IMG/VR virus record: IMGVR_UViG_3300037493_001285
Location: 1 to 29,035 of that record
Direction: 5' to 3' (one strand)
Source: a virus
DNA length: 29,035 nucleotides
Of this stretch, positions 8,635 to 16,281 are shown in pieces. Numbering within the stretch: the stretch's first letter is position 1; each line of letters starts with the position of its first letter. The notes under the pieces are model-generated. The model had not been told where the DNA came from. It saw only the letters and a program-made list of their open reading frames with translations, and made no database searches. The translations under genes and the position numbers were made by a program.

Positions 8635-8865
8635 ATGAACGTAATAGTAATGCCTGAAGGAGAGATTAAGAAAGTCTCCAATATGGTTGCTGAACTACTT
8701 ATACTTAATGGTGGTCGCAAATTAGAACTTAAACCAATTGAACTAAATATAAACAACAATGAAGGAACAAGAAGCATTGGAATTAGTGAAATTCCTAAAC
8801 CTCGAAAACGCAGAAACAATAGAAGAAGCGAAGGAAAAATTTTCAGCACAATGGATAAAAAGTGA
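8635..8865 (+). CDS. Small protein overlapping the scaffold gene
   Basis: A 76-aa frame from ATG 8635, chosen over an upstream ATG at 8545 that lies inside the MuF-like gene. The first 38 residues (MNVIVMPEGEIKKVSNMVAE and on to LLILNGGRKLEL) look like a normal small head-module protein. The rest, ending in basic PKPRKRRNNRRSEGK, overlaps the scaffold-like gene out of frame for 107 bases. The overlap may be genuine dual coding, or the gene may simply run on until it meets a stop. Function unknown. Confidence 0.5.
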   Translation: MNVIVMPEGEIKKVSNMVAELLILNGGRKLELKPIELNINNNEGTRSIGISEIPKPRKRRNNRRSEGKIFSTMDKK

Positions 8866-9574
8866 GGAACTATCATCTAAGATAGGAAGAGTAACTGGTA
8901 GCATTACTAACGTAGCACGTAAGGCATTTGAGCCATTTGGCATCGTACTTACTGAAGATGATTTTAAGGATAAGAAAGTAGAAGAGGTACTTAGGAGTGC
9001 ATCAGAGAGAGCCAAAGAATCATTTGAAGCACAACGTGAGGAATGGGAAAAGAGAGCATCAGGTAACGGCTCAGAGACATTAATCAAGGAATGGGAATCT
9101 AAGTATAAGTCACTTGAGAAAAAACATAATGATGTTGATTCTGCTCGTCAAGATGTGATGGCTCAATTTGATAAGTACAAGGAGAAAGTAAAAGAAGAGA
9201 CTAAGGTTAATTCAATAAACTCAATCTTTGAGAAAGAACTTACTGCTATTAAGATTGACCCAAGTGTATCTGACATTACTCTTAGAGGTTTCAAGTCAGT
9301 CATTGCTGAAAAGTATGTCATAGATTTAGAAGACGATGGTAACGCAATAGTGAAAGATAAAAAGAGTGGTGAGAGATTAAAGTCAACTGCTAAGGCTGGG
9401 TCATTTTTAGGTATCTCAGATGTCTTATTGAAAGAAGCAACTGATGCTGGTATTATCCAAAAAAATGTACATCAAGGTAAAACTATAAATCAAAAAGGTG
9501 CATACATCCCAGCACTTGAAACAACACAAAACAACAAAACAAAAAGTGTTAACCCACGTTTCTTAGGTATGTAA
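8759..9574 (+). CDS. Scaffold-like coiled-coil protein
   Basis: A 271-aa, highly charged protein with heptad-rich helices, especially residues 70-150 (for example KKVEEVLRSASERAKESFEA and SKYKSLEKKHNDVDSARQDV). It lies between the MuF-like gene and the major capsid gene, where tailed phages keep the capsid scaffold. Many such proteins also begin with a helical segment and end in a flexible tail; here the end is Asn/Gln/Lys-rich (TTQNNKTKSVNPRFLGM). No Ser-His-Asp protease signature is seen, so it is not evidently a fused protease. It would guide shell assembly and leave before packaging. A promoter-like element and a terminator follow. Confidence 0.7.
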   Translation: MKEQEALELVKFLNLENAETIEEAKEKFSAQWIKSEELSSKIGRVTGSITNVARKAFEPFGIVLTEDDFKDKKVEEVLRSASERAKESFEAQREEWEKRASGNGSETLIKEWESKYKSLEKKHNDVDSARQDVMAQFDKYKEKVKEETKVNSINSIFEKELTAIKIDPSVSDITLRGFKSVIAEKYVIDLEDDGNAIVKDKKSGERLKSTAKAGSFLGISDVLLKEATDAGIIQKNVHQGKTINQKGAYIPALETTQNNKTKSVNPRFLGM

Positions 9575-9580
9575 TTTTAC

Positions 9581-9588
9581 TATCTTTG
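9581..9588 (+). promoter_or_regulatory. Promoter -7 element before a short hairpin RNA
   Basis: A perfect TAnnTTTG (TATCTTTG) just after the scaffold-like gene stop. No clear TTG at 17-23 nt upstream. If active it would start a transcript near 9594 that ends at the terminator at 9637-9665. Confidence 0.35.
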
Positions 9589-9593
9589 AGTGT

Positions 9594-9665
9594 TCATAGT
9601 GGTTTACTTTTTATGCGAAGATTAAGTAAATGGAGGAAGGGTAGCAGAAATGTTACCCTTTTTTT
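9594..9665 (+). ncRNA. Possible short two-hairpin RNA
   Basis: Between the -7 element at 9581 and the T-run at 9659-9665 the roughly 70-nt transcript would hold two hairpins and no gene: a 7-bp stem with a 14-nt loop (9603-9630) and the terminator stem with a GAAA loop (9637-9660). It could be a stand-alone small RNA, or just the trailer of the scaffold transcript, with the first hairpin protecting it. The start is inferred from the promoter element only. Confidence 0.3.
9637..9665 (+). terminator. Intrinsic terminator after the scaffold gene
   Basis: A 10-bp stem (9637-9646 with 9651-9660, one G-T pair) closed by a GAAA tetraloop and followed by a run of seven T (9659-9665). It ends transcription from the portal-scaffold unit. 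Confidence 0.85.
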
Positions 9666-9777
9666 ATGTTTGTAACTGATTGATTATCAGGCAAAAGTAT
9701 TATCTTTTTAAAAAGGTATTGCAGTATCAAAAACACATTGAGTGTCTTAAAACGTATATTTGAGTCTTTAAAAACGA

Positions 9778-9812
9778 TTTGAGAAAAACAAATAATATCA
9801 AAAATATTTTTG
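9778..9812 (+). promoter_or_regulatory. Promoter for the major capsid gene
   Basis: TATTTTTG (9805-9812) fits TAnnTTTG, with TTTG 23 nt upstream (9778-9781) and ATCAAAAA directly before the -7 element. The leader would be about 110 nt. A second perfect -7 element, TATATTTG, lies at 9755-9762, with a TTG only 14 nt upstream. Two promoters fit the high demand for capsid protein. Confidence 0.55.
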
Positions 9813-9929
9813 TAAATTAGCCACGCAAAAAGACAAAGTAGTCAATCGTGACTTTAACACGATACCAAAAAGTAGGTAAAATACTCAACCTTTAATGAGT
9901 CAAAAACTAACTTTCTAAATCGACTAACA

Positions 9930-10973
9930 ATGTCAATTTCTCGTATACTATCGGAATGCCCGAATATCCAAGCACCACTTGGTCAACTCTTCATTGAGGT
10001 TGGTCAACGTGAATCATTACCTTTTCTTGAGTATCTTAATTCTCCTGAAAACGTAAAACTAATTCGTCAACAAGTTTCAACTGGTGGCGGTAAATTAAGA
10101 ACAGTTGAAGCACGTTGGATTCAACGCTTACCTGAAACAGAAGTAGAAGAGGGTGCAGAGATTATGAATTGTACTGCTACTAATGTATATGGTGACACTA
10201 CAACAACTTACACCTTAGAGACTACAGATACTTACCAAGCATCTCAGTTAATCTCAGGAGCAGACATTGCACGTCATTGTCAAGATAATAGTGTGTACTT
10301 CTTAGAATCAGTTATGCGCCTTATGGACGTAATTGATAGAAAAGTTGCTACTGCTGCTGCTACACAAGCGGTTGCTGCTATTGGTACATGGGGTACTGAT
10401 GTAACTGGTTTCTACACAATGGATGGTGACTGCATCGAAATTGCAACACTTGATTCTACTGGTGCATTAAATCCATTTGCTTTAGCTGACATTCAACAAG
10501 CAGCTACAATGGCTAACTATCCATCTTCACCAATTGCTTTCGGTGGTGCTGCTATGCAACGCTACGCTAATGCAGTTAAGGCTGGTTGCTGCTCACAGAG
10601 TGGTATTGATATCTTAGCAATTAGCCAACAAAATGGTTTTGGCTTTGCTTATGATGCTCGTTTAGCTGCTGCTCAAGGTAACCAAACATCTGCATTGGTA
10701 ACTACTGCTGGTGCTATCCAATGGTTATCTTATAACCTTGCTGAGTGGAACTCAAACTTTACACCAAGTGTAGGTATGGGTTATACTCGTACAATTGCAT
10801 TCACTCCTGCTGGTGTACCAGTTGACTTGACTCTTAAGGATGATTGCGGTAACCTATCAGTTATCGTAACTGCTACTGGTAAAGTTGTAACATTACCAAC
10901 TGACATCTATGAGGCTGGAGACAAATTTGCTGGTGTGAACTATGTGAATTGTGTTTCTATTGTAAACCCATAG
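9930..10973 (+). CDS. Major capsid protein
   Basis: A 347-aa protein with the composition of a capsid subunit: Ala/Gly/Thr-rich, few Lys, many beta strands and one long helix region (VYFLESVMRLMDVIDRKVAT, about 125-144). It sits after portal, minor head and scaffold-like genes in its own transcription unit, with promoters upstream and a strong terminator downstream. Codons are more regular and richer in CGT, GCT and GTT than nearby, as expected for the most abundant phage protein. An HK97-type fold is likely but cannot be proved here; no protease cleavage site is obvious. The last codons form a -1 slippery heptamer before TAG, and the -1 frame stays open to 11050, so a 26-residue extended minor form is possible. 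Confidence 0.78.
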   Translation: MSISRILSECPNIQAPLGQLFIEVGQRESLPFLEYLNSPENVKLIRQQVSTGGGKLRTVEARWIQRLPETEVEEGAEIMNCTATNVYGDTTTTYTLETTDTYQASQLISGADIARHCQDNSVYFLESVMRLMDVIDRKVATAAATQAVAAIGTWGTDVTGFYTMDGDCIEIATLDSTGALNPFALADIQQAATMANYPSSPIAFGGAAMQRYANAVKAGCCSQSGIDILAISQQNGFGFAYDARLAAAQGNQTSALVTTAGAIQWLSYNLAEWNSNFTPSVGMGYTRTIAFTPAGVPVDLTLKDDCGNLSVIVTATGKVVTLPTDIYEAGDKFAGVNYVNCVSIVNP

Positions 10974-11050
10974 ATAGCCCACAATTTCTACTGAGTGAAA
11001 ACTTAGATGAATTGCTGGGTCAGAATGGTGACAATTTACTATCACAATAA
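10964..11050 (+). other. Candidate -1 frameshift signal and capsid extension
   Basis: The last sense codons before TAG (10971-10973) read A_AAC_CCA at 10964-10970, a formal X_XXY_YYZ slippery site. Seven bases later a stem-loop begins: 10978-10986 pairs with 11010-11019 (9 bp, C11015 bulged), 10987-10990 pairs with 11004-11007, and 10994-10996 pairs with 11001-11003, capped by GAAA (10997-11000). After a -1 slip the ribosome would add 26 residues (IDSPQFLLSENLDELLGQNG then DNLLSQ) and stop at TAA 11048-11050, just before the terminator. The other frames stop within a few codons. A short extended capsid form made this way is known from phage T7 (gene 10). Y=C is a less usual slippery base. Confidence 0.6.
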
Positions 11051-11054
11051 ATTG

Positions 11055-11086
11055 AGGGGTGGGTGTTTAAATGCCCACCCTTTTTT
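11055..11086 (+). terminator. Intrinsic terminator after the capsid gene
   Basis: GGGTGGG (11057-11063) pairs with CCCACCC (11074-11080), extended inward by two G-T pairs and one A-T pair around a TTAA loop, and followed by six T (11081-11086). A strong terminator. Confidence 0.9.
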
Positions 11087-11087
11087 A

Positions 11088-11095
11088 TAACTTTG
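11088..11095 (+). promoter_or_regulatory. Promoter -7 element for the connector/fibre unit
   Basis: TAACTTTG is a perfect TAnnTTTG just after the terminator, 13 nt before the ATG at 11109. No TTG at the expected distance. It would restart transcription for 11109-16281 and perhaps the lysis genes. Confidence 0.45.
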
Positions 11096-11108
11096 AAAAA
11101 ACTAAAAT

Positions 11109-12155
11109 ATGTGCTTTGAAAAACTATTAGGTTTGAAAGGCTGCTCATTATCAGAGCCTACTACTGGTTTATACATTGATGATTTGGGCATTAATACTAC
11201 ATTACTTGGTCAATTAATCACAGACCAATATGTAAGTGGTGTAGAATTGTTTGAGGGTAAGAGAGCCTTTGCTTGGAGGAAATTATCAAGTGATATCTTG
11301 ACTCGTCTTCAAGCAACAATGAAAGCAGATACTATCATTGAGAATAAGAGAATAGGACAAGTTTTGACCAATGCATCCAATGTTGACCTTGCACTTGGTG
11401 CTGGTAGATATGCTGGTATTCGTGTTAAGATTGACCCAAACAATACATCATTCTTAAATTTCTATCTCAGTCAGTTACAGATTGACATTTACACGATGAA
11501 TACACCAGTAGAGATATTGGTGTTCGATATGTCAACCTTGAAATTAATTGATTCATTTGATTATCAAAGTGAAGCAGTAGAAGAGTTTATTGGTAAAACA
11601 TTCAAGGCTAAAAGAAGAAAGTTAGATTTGGCTTTTGTTTATGAGTCATTGTACGATACTACCAAAATGATTACTAAGAAAGGTGCTTGTACAGATTGTG
11701 GTGGTAGACTTAAAGAGGCTCATATCTGCCCATTTGTAGATGCTATTGGAATCGAATTAACTACTGATGGATTCAATGTACTATCATCAACATCTAAGAA
11801 GTATACTCAAGGAATGTCATTTGTTTATAATGTTAATTGCGATAGAGATAGTTGGTTGTGTTCTATTGGTGGGTTAATGGCTATGCCTTTAGCATATGCA
11901 ACAGCAGTAGAAATATTCAATTATGCATTGACTATCTCACCTAATCAGAGAGTAAATACGGCGGTATCAGTTAACAAGGGTAACAAGGTCTTTGCAACTG
12001 CTGATGCAACAGAGGGTATTGTAGCAGCAAGGGATATAGCAGCAACAAGATACAATGAAGAGTTAAGTGCAATGCTAACTAATATGCGCTTACCCGATGA
12101 TAGACATTGCTTTGATTGCAATAAAAATTACAAGTACGTAACGGCTCTCCCATAA
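11109..12155 (+). CDS. Probable head/neck structural protein, 348 aa
   Basis: No family recognised with confidence. It is the first gene after the capsid terminator and precedes a 199-aa connector-like gene with a TAATG junction, so a head-completion, neck or minor virion role is likely. The middle has a Cys-rich turn, GACTDCGGRLKEAHICPF (about residues 193-210), and the C-terminus has another pair (HCFDC, near 335-339). Together these could bind a metal or form disulfides between subunits. The rest mixes helices and strands, with a repeated Asn/Thr/Ala-rich section near residues 275-300. No enzyme motif. Confidence 0.5.
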   Translation: MCFEKLLGLKGCSLSEPTTGLYIDDLGINTTLLGQLITDQYVSGVELFEGKRAFAWRKLSSDILTRLQATMKADTIIENKRIGQVLTNASNVDLALGAGRYAGIRVKIDPNNTSFLNFYLSQLQIDIYTMNTPVEILVFDMSTLKLIDSFDYQSEAVEEFIGKTFKAKRRKLDLAFVYESLYDTTKMITKKGACTDCGGRLKEAHICPFVDAIGIELTTDGFNVLSSTSKKYTQGMSFVYNVNCDRDSWLCSIGGLMAMPLAYATAVEIFNYALTISPNQRVNTAVSVNKGNKVFATADATEGIVAARDIAATRYNEELSAMLTNMRLPDDRHCFDCNKNYKYVTALP

Positions 12156-12754
12156 TGCCTACTATAAAAGAAATGAACATTAGATTGGATGCTCTTAATA
12201 AAGAGTGGTTAAGGGAATTTAAACCACTCTATCGTGCTGGTACTAATCTAAAGAGGGTAATGTATAAGAGAATTTTTGGAACTGGTAATAAAGGTGGATA
12301 TAATACTAATATGGATTCATTACCAACATTTCCATATTCAACTACACCTATCTATGTTGACCCTAACTCAGTAAGAAATGCACCAGCATCATTTAAGTTT
12401 GGTAAAAAAACTATTGATTCAAAAGGTAAAACTAAGAAAGGCAAACCAATTAAATCACTTTATTTTCAAGGTGGTTATGCTGAATTAAAGACTAAGACAT
12501 CTGCTAAGTTACCACTACAATTAACTGGTAAGTTAGCTGGTGGTTTTCTTAACTCTGAAATGGTGAATGATGGGTTAATCATTGATATTACCTTACCTGA
12601 TTCTGAGGTATTGAAAGTAGAGGGGTTAGAATTTGGTAATAGATATTCAAGTGGTTATGGAGTAATCTTTCAACCTACCGATGTGGAAGAAGAAGAGTTC
12701 TTATTAAAACATGGTCAATATATAGTTGATGCAATAAATGAAATGTTAAAATGA
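12155..12754 (+). CDS. Tail-completion / neck protein candidate
   Basis: A 199-aa protein whose ATG shares the A of the previous TAA (TAATG). It is basic in the first half (FGKKTIDSKGKTKKGKPIK, about 84-102). The C-terminal half reads like small neck or HK97 gp10-type proteins: LPLQLTGKLAGGFLNSEM, then a strand-turn-strand with an RYSSGYGVIFQP segment, ending in a helix (HGQYIVDAINEMLK). In that family the protein sits between connector and tail tube. The assignment is by pattern and position, moderately uncertain. The next gene overlaps by ATGA. Confidence 0.5.
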   Translation: MPTIKEMNIRLDALNKEWLREFKPLYRAGTNLKRVMYKRIFGTGNKGGYNTNMDSLPTFPYSTTPIYVDPNSVRNAPASFKFGKKTIDSKGKTKKGKPIKSLYFQGGYAELKTKTSAKLPLQLTGKLAGGFLNSEMVNDGLIIDITLPDSEVLKVEGLEFGNRYSSGYGVIFQPTDVEEEEFLLKHGQYIVDAINEMLK

Positions 12755-15540
12755 ACCTACTAAAGAGCATAATAGAGAGATTGAACCAAAGGGTTGAGGT
12801 AGCTAATATCTTTGACCAACTATACCCACTTTGTGAACTTAATGCAAATGGTAATGAGAAAGCATGGGTACATTATATAGGTAATGGTCAGGCTGAAGTA
12901 GTAACTAATTTTGATGCTAAACAAGGAACTCTCTTTTGGGCAAAACGTGGTAAGGTATCAGTTGTTAAGACTGAATCATTCAAGGTTAGTGGATGCAAAA
13001 CATTATATCAAACAACATTTCCATTAACGGCTTATGCAGTAGTAAGAAAGTCACATCTACCTTGTGATAGTGAAGACTCTCAAGATTGGATAGCATCACG
13101 AATCTACAGATTGATAAGTGGTACTGACCCTGATTTCAAAAGTGCATTAGCAGTCATTCAGTACGAGGTAATACCTAATGGTTATGTCAATGAGATTAAG
13201 TCATTAACTGCTAACTATGAGTGGGCGTGTGTTGCTATTGATGTAGATGTTGTAGTAGTAAGTACATCTGAAGATGGATGTTATGATATATGTGCAACTG
13301 GTGACATTCCACTACCCGATTTTGAACCATGCACACCATGTCTAACAGAGGTAGCAGTAGATGGTGTAACAATAACTGGTAATGGTACAACTGCTGACCC
13401 ATTAGTAGCAGTTGGTGGTGGTGGTTCAATCGTTTTACAAACAGATGGTGTTAATAACGGCTCACAATCAATTTTAAATCTAAAAGAGGGTACTAACATT
13501 ACCATTACTGACGATGGTGTAGGAGGAATCACTATTGATGCATCAGGTGGTGGTCTTACTCCATCATTACAAGATGTAACTGATGTTGGTAATACAACTA
13601 CCAATGATATATCATTCGGTTCAGGAGTAGGTGCTATATTTAATAATGGAGCAAAGGTAAAAGAAGGTACTACAGATGCTGGTTTAGGTGGAGCAAAGGG
13701 TGTAGCTATGATATGCTCCAATGCCTATGAATTGAAATGGGAGGCTGGTCGATTATACTATATGGAGCAAAACGGCTTTACTATCCGTGAGGTCACCCAT
13801 AACTTTACTATCACTCCATTAGTTACAGATGATTCAACAAAAGGTTTTGTAGTTGGTTCAAGGTGGACATTAGATAATGGTGATTTATATATTTGCTCAG
13901 ATGATACAATTGGTGCAGCAGTATGGAATCTTCAATCAGTTGGAGGTGTAACAGATGTTACTGCTACTGCACCATTATCATCAAGTAGTGGTGCAACACC
14001 CGATATAAGCATAAGTCAAGCAGATGGTACTACAGATGGTTATTTAAGTTCTACAGATTGGAATACATTTGATGGTAAGTTTAATGTACCAACGGGGTTA
14101 AGTACCGACTACCTTGATGGGACTGGTTCACCAGTAGCTTTTCCAACAATACCAACTGGTTCAGTTACATCAGTAGACTTAACAATGCCATCTGCATTCT
14201 CTGTTACTGGCAATCCAATAACTACAAGTGGTACATTGGCTGTTGCTGCTAATGGTGTGTCAACTCAATACATCAGAGGTGATGGTCAACTTGCAAACTT
14301 TCCGACATCAAGCGGAGGCGGTGCATCAGTTAGCTACTACCTCAACGGCTCAGTAAGTCAAGGTACTTTCGGAGGTGTCGCAATGCGTGAGATTAACAAA
14401 GTGCCAATCATTGGAGGTGGAACAGATTTCACTATCAATGCAGATGGCTATATTCAGTCATTCATAACTGATGCAAACGACCCAAATCAATTGGCAATTC
14501 CTGCGGGAAATTGGAACTTTGAAACTTACTTCAGCGCATCAAGCAACGGTGGAAGTCCAAGATTCTACATTGAGCTTTATAAGTGGGATGGCGCAACATT
14601 GACATTGATTGCATCCAATTCCACTAATCCAGAAAACATTACAGGAGGTACTACGATTGATTTATATCTGACTGCATTAGCAGTACCACAAACAACTCTT
14701 GCTGCAACTGACAGACTTGCTGTTCGATTTTATGTGATACATAGTGGGCGCACAATAACAATGCACACAGAGGACAATCACTTAAGCCAAGTCATTACAA
14801 CTTTCTCAACTGGCTTGACTGCGCTCAATGGACTCACTGCCCAAGTGCAACTCCTTGCAGTTGGAACAAGTGGAACTGACTTTGCTATTTCATCGGCAGG
14901 CTCAACCCACACCTTCAACCTACCAACGGCAAGTGCTGCCAACAGAGGAGCATTAAGCACAACGGATTGGAGTACATTCAACGGCAAGCAAGATACCTTA
15001 ACAAGTGGTACAAACATCAAGACCATCAACTCGACTTCGATACTTGGTGCAGGAAATATAAGCATTCCAGTTCCTACTATATACAAGTCAACTACTGATT
15101 CAGCAAGTTTCAGCAATACAACTAACACGGTTGTATTTACTCAATTGATAGCAGCTAATACCTTTGCAGTTGGTGACATCATTAGACTTAATTTCCGTAC
15201 AAGAAAAACTGGTGTATTAGGAAATCAAACTTTAAGAATGTATGTTAATGCAACTGCTGACTTAACTGGTACTCCAATATTGGTAAGTGCATGGGCAACA
15301 AGTACGGCAGCAAACTTATTGAATCAAATGTTTAGGCATTGGGTAATTAAGAATGCGACTACAAATACAGAAACATTATTTTCTGCATTTACTGGTTTTG
15401 CATCTGACTATGGAAATACAAATGGTATGGTTGCTAATGCCATTGATTGGACGGCAAACAGATATATTGTTTTTGCTCTTCAAAATAGTAATGCAGCAGA
15501 TGTCAATTTTGGTTCAATGTTTTTTATAGAAAAAATATGA
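12751..15540 (+). CDS. Large fibre/adhesin protein with virion-binding N-terminus
   Basis: A 929-aa protein. Residues 1-185 form a separate, Cys-containing alpha/beta domain that probably attaches to the virion. From about 190 it becomes Gly/Thr/Ser/Asp-rich and repetitive, as in fibres: VDGVTITGNGTTADPLVAVG (205-224), GSQSILNLKEGTNITITDDG (237-256), then two copies of an LSxTDWxTFxGK motif, DGYLSSTDWNTFDGKF and RGALSTTDWSTFNGKQ, which are common in phage fibres of Bacteroidetes. The C-terminal 150 residues form a different, probably globular, receptor-binding head. Bases of roughly 14290-15080 are richer in G/C than the flanks, suggesting exchange of a fibre segment between phages. It would bind the host surface. 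The next gene overlaps by ATGA. Confidence 0.68.
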   Translation: MNLLKSIIERLNQRVEVANIFDQLYPLCELNANGNEKAWVHYIGNGQAEVVTNFDAKQGTLFWAKRGKVSVVKTESFKVSGCKTLYQTTFPLTAYAVVRKSHLPCDSEDSQDWIASRIYRLISGTDPDFKSALAVIQYEVIPNGYVNEIKSLTANYEWACVAIDVDVVVVSTSEDGCYDICATGDIPLPDFEPCTPCLTEVAVDGVTITGNGTTADPLVAVGGGGSIVLQTDGVNNGSQSILNLKEGTNITITDDGVGGITIDASGGGLTPSLQDVTDVGNTTTNDISFGSGVGAIFNNGAKVKEGTTDAGLGGAKGVAMICSNAYELKWEAGRLYYMEQNGFTIREVTHNFTITPLVTDDSTKGFVVGSRWTLDNGDLYICSDDTIGAAVWNLQSVGGVTDVTATAPLSSSSGATPDISISQADGTTDGYLSSTDWNTFDGKFNVPTGLSTDYLDGTGSPVAFPTIPTGSVTSVDLTMPSAFSVTGNPITTSGTLAVAANGVSTQYIRGDGQLANFPTSSGGGASVSYYLNGSVSQGTFGGVAMREINKVPIIGGGTDFTINADGYIQSFITDANDPNQLAIPAGNWNFETYFSASSNGGSPRFYIELYKWDGATLTLIASNSTNPENITGGTTIDLYLTALAVPQTTLAATDRLAVRFYVIHSGRTITMHTEDNHLSQVITTFSTGLTALNGLTAQVQLLAVGTSGTDFAISSAGSTHTFNLPTASAANRGALSTTDWSTFNGKQDTLTSGTNIKTINSTSILGAGNISIPVPTIYKSTTDSASFSNTTNTVVFTQLIAANTFAVGDIIRLNFRTRKTGVLGNQTLRMYVNATADLTGTPILVSAWATSTAANLLNQMFRHWVIKNATTNTETLFSAFTGFASDYGNTNGMVANAIDWTANRYIVFALQNSNAADVNFGSMFFIEKI

Positions 15541-15755
15541 TAGATATAACTATTCAAGGTGGCTATGTAACCTTTAACACATCGGTAAGCGGTGCGATTG
15601 CATCCAATGTAGAACTATGCGAAGTGGTTGATGATTTATCATTTCACTTAGGTACTAACATTGGAGTATTCTTAATCAATGTAAATGATAGTTCAATCAA
15701 TGGACTTACCTTTACTGATTCAACCAAAGCAGTTAACTACATTTTAAACAACTAA
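15537..15755 (+). CDS. Small protein in the fibre operon
   Basis: A 72-aa protein with an ATGA overlap to the fibre gene and 4 bases before the next. Predicted beta-rich (ITIQGGYVTFNTSVSGAIA), ending in a short helix (DSTKAVNYILNN). No recognised family. G/C-rich codons in its first third resemble the foreign-looking fibre section. It may be a fibre chaperone or accessory virion protein, but nothing proves it. Confidence 0.5.
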   Translation: MIDITIQGGYVTFNTSVSGAIASNVELCEVVDDLSFHLGTNIGVFLINVNDSSINGLTFTDSTKAVNYILNN

Positions 15756-15759
15756 TATC

Positions 15760-16281
15760 ATGGCTGGAATAAAAATTACCGACCTAACCCCACTTGCTAC
15801 GGCGGCAAGTGATGACTTGCTTTACATTGTCGATGTAAGTGATACAACTGAAAGTCCTGAAGGCTCTTCTAAAAAGATAACTTTGGCAAACTTGAAATCA
15901 GCATTAGATGTTTCAAGTGATGTGTTTCAATCTACTGAAACAACTCCAACTGGATTTGATTCTTTAGGTATCAATGAAGGTTCATATTTAAGGATTGGAG
16001 AAATTGTTCATTATGGATGCAATATAGAATTCAGTCTTGAAGCAACTGGTGTAGGTGCTGACCAAACAGGGGAGTTTGATATTGACTTTCCTGAAAAGGT
16101 TAATAATTTTAGTTTGGATTGGTATAGTTTTAACTTATCATTTAATGAAACATTGACAAGTACATTTTCTTCAAGCATTATTGAAGATAATTTAAAAGCA
16201 ATTATAACTATTAATAGTGCTGGAACTGGTGCTATACCAACAGATGGAGTGCTATATTTTACTGCTATTTATAAGCGATGA
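15760..16281 (+). CDS. Short fibre / receptor-binding-like protein
   Basis: A 173-aa protein. The start, KITDLTPLATAASDDLLYIV followed by a Thr/Ser/Pro-rich linker and KKITLANLKSAL, is a recurring N-terminal segment of phage tail fibre and tail spike proteins, where it trimerises or attaches the shaft. The rest is a beta-rich domain with a Gly-rich end (TAIYKR). It follows the main fibre gene, consistent with a second adhesin or a fibre tip. The lysozyme ATG overlaps its stop (ATGA). Confidence 0.6.
   Translation: MAGIKITDLTPLATAASDDLLYIVDVSDTTESPEGSSKKITLANLKSALDVSSDVFQSTETTPTGFDSLGINEGSYLRIGEIVHYGCNIEFSLEATGVGADQTGEFDIDFPEKVNNFSLDWYSFNLSFNETLTSTFSSSIIEDNLKAIITINSAGTGAIPTDGVLYFTAIYKR

Larger units (their letters stand above)
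9575..9929 (+). other. 355-base regulatory gap before the capsid gene
   Basis: No convincing protein gene. From left to right it holds a -7 element (9581), a 7-bp hairpin (TTTACTT 9603-9609 with AAGTAAA 9624-9630), a terminator (9637-9665), a GGTATTGCAGTATCAAAAAC block (9714-9733) shared with promoters elsewhere, two -7 elements (9755 and 9805), and two leader hairpins: ATCGTG/CACGAT (9845-9850 with 9858-9863) and ACTCA/TGAGT (9883-9887 with 9896-9900). It seems to isolate capsid transcription from upstream read-through and to drive it separately. Confidence 0.6.

Noticed and set aside
10971-10991. Simple read-through of the capsid UAG stop
   Set aside because: The 0 frame meets TGA six codons later; only the -1 frame stays open to the terminator.
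13281-13721. Long minus-strand reading frame opposite the fibre gene
   Set aside because: Pro/Val/Thr-rich shadow of the Gly/Thr/Asp-rich fibre codons; all supported genes are on the + strand.
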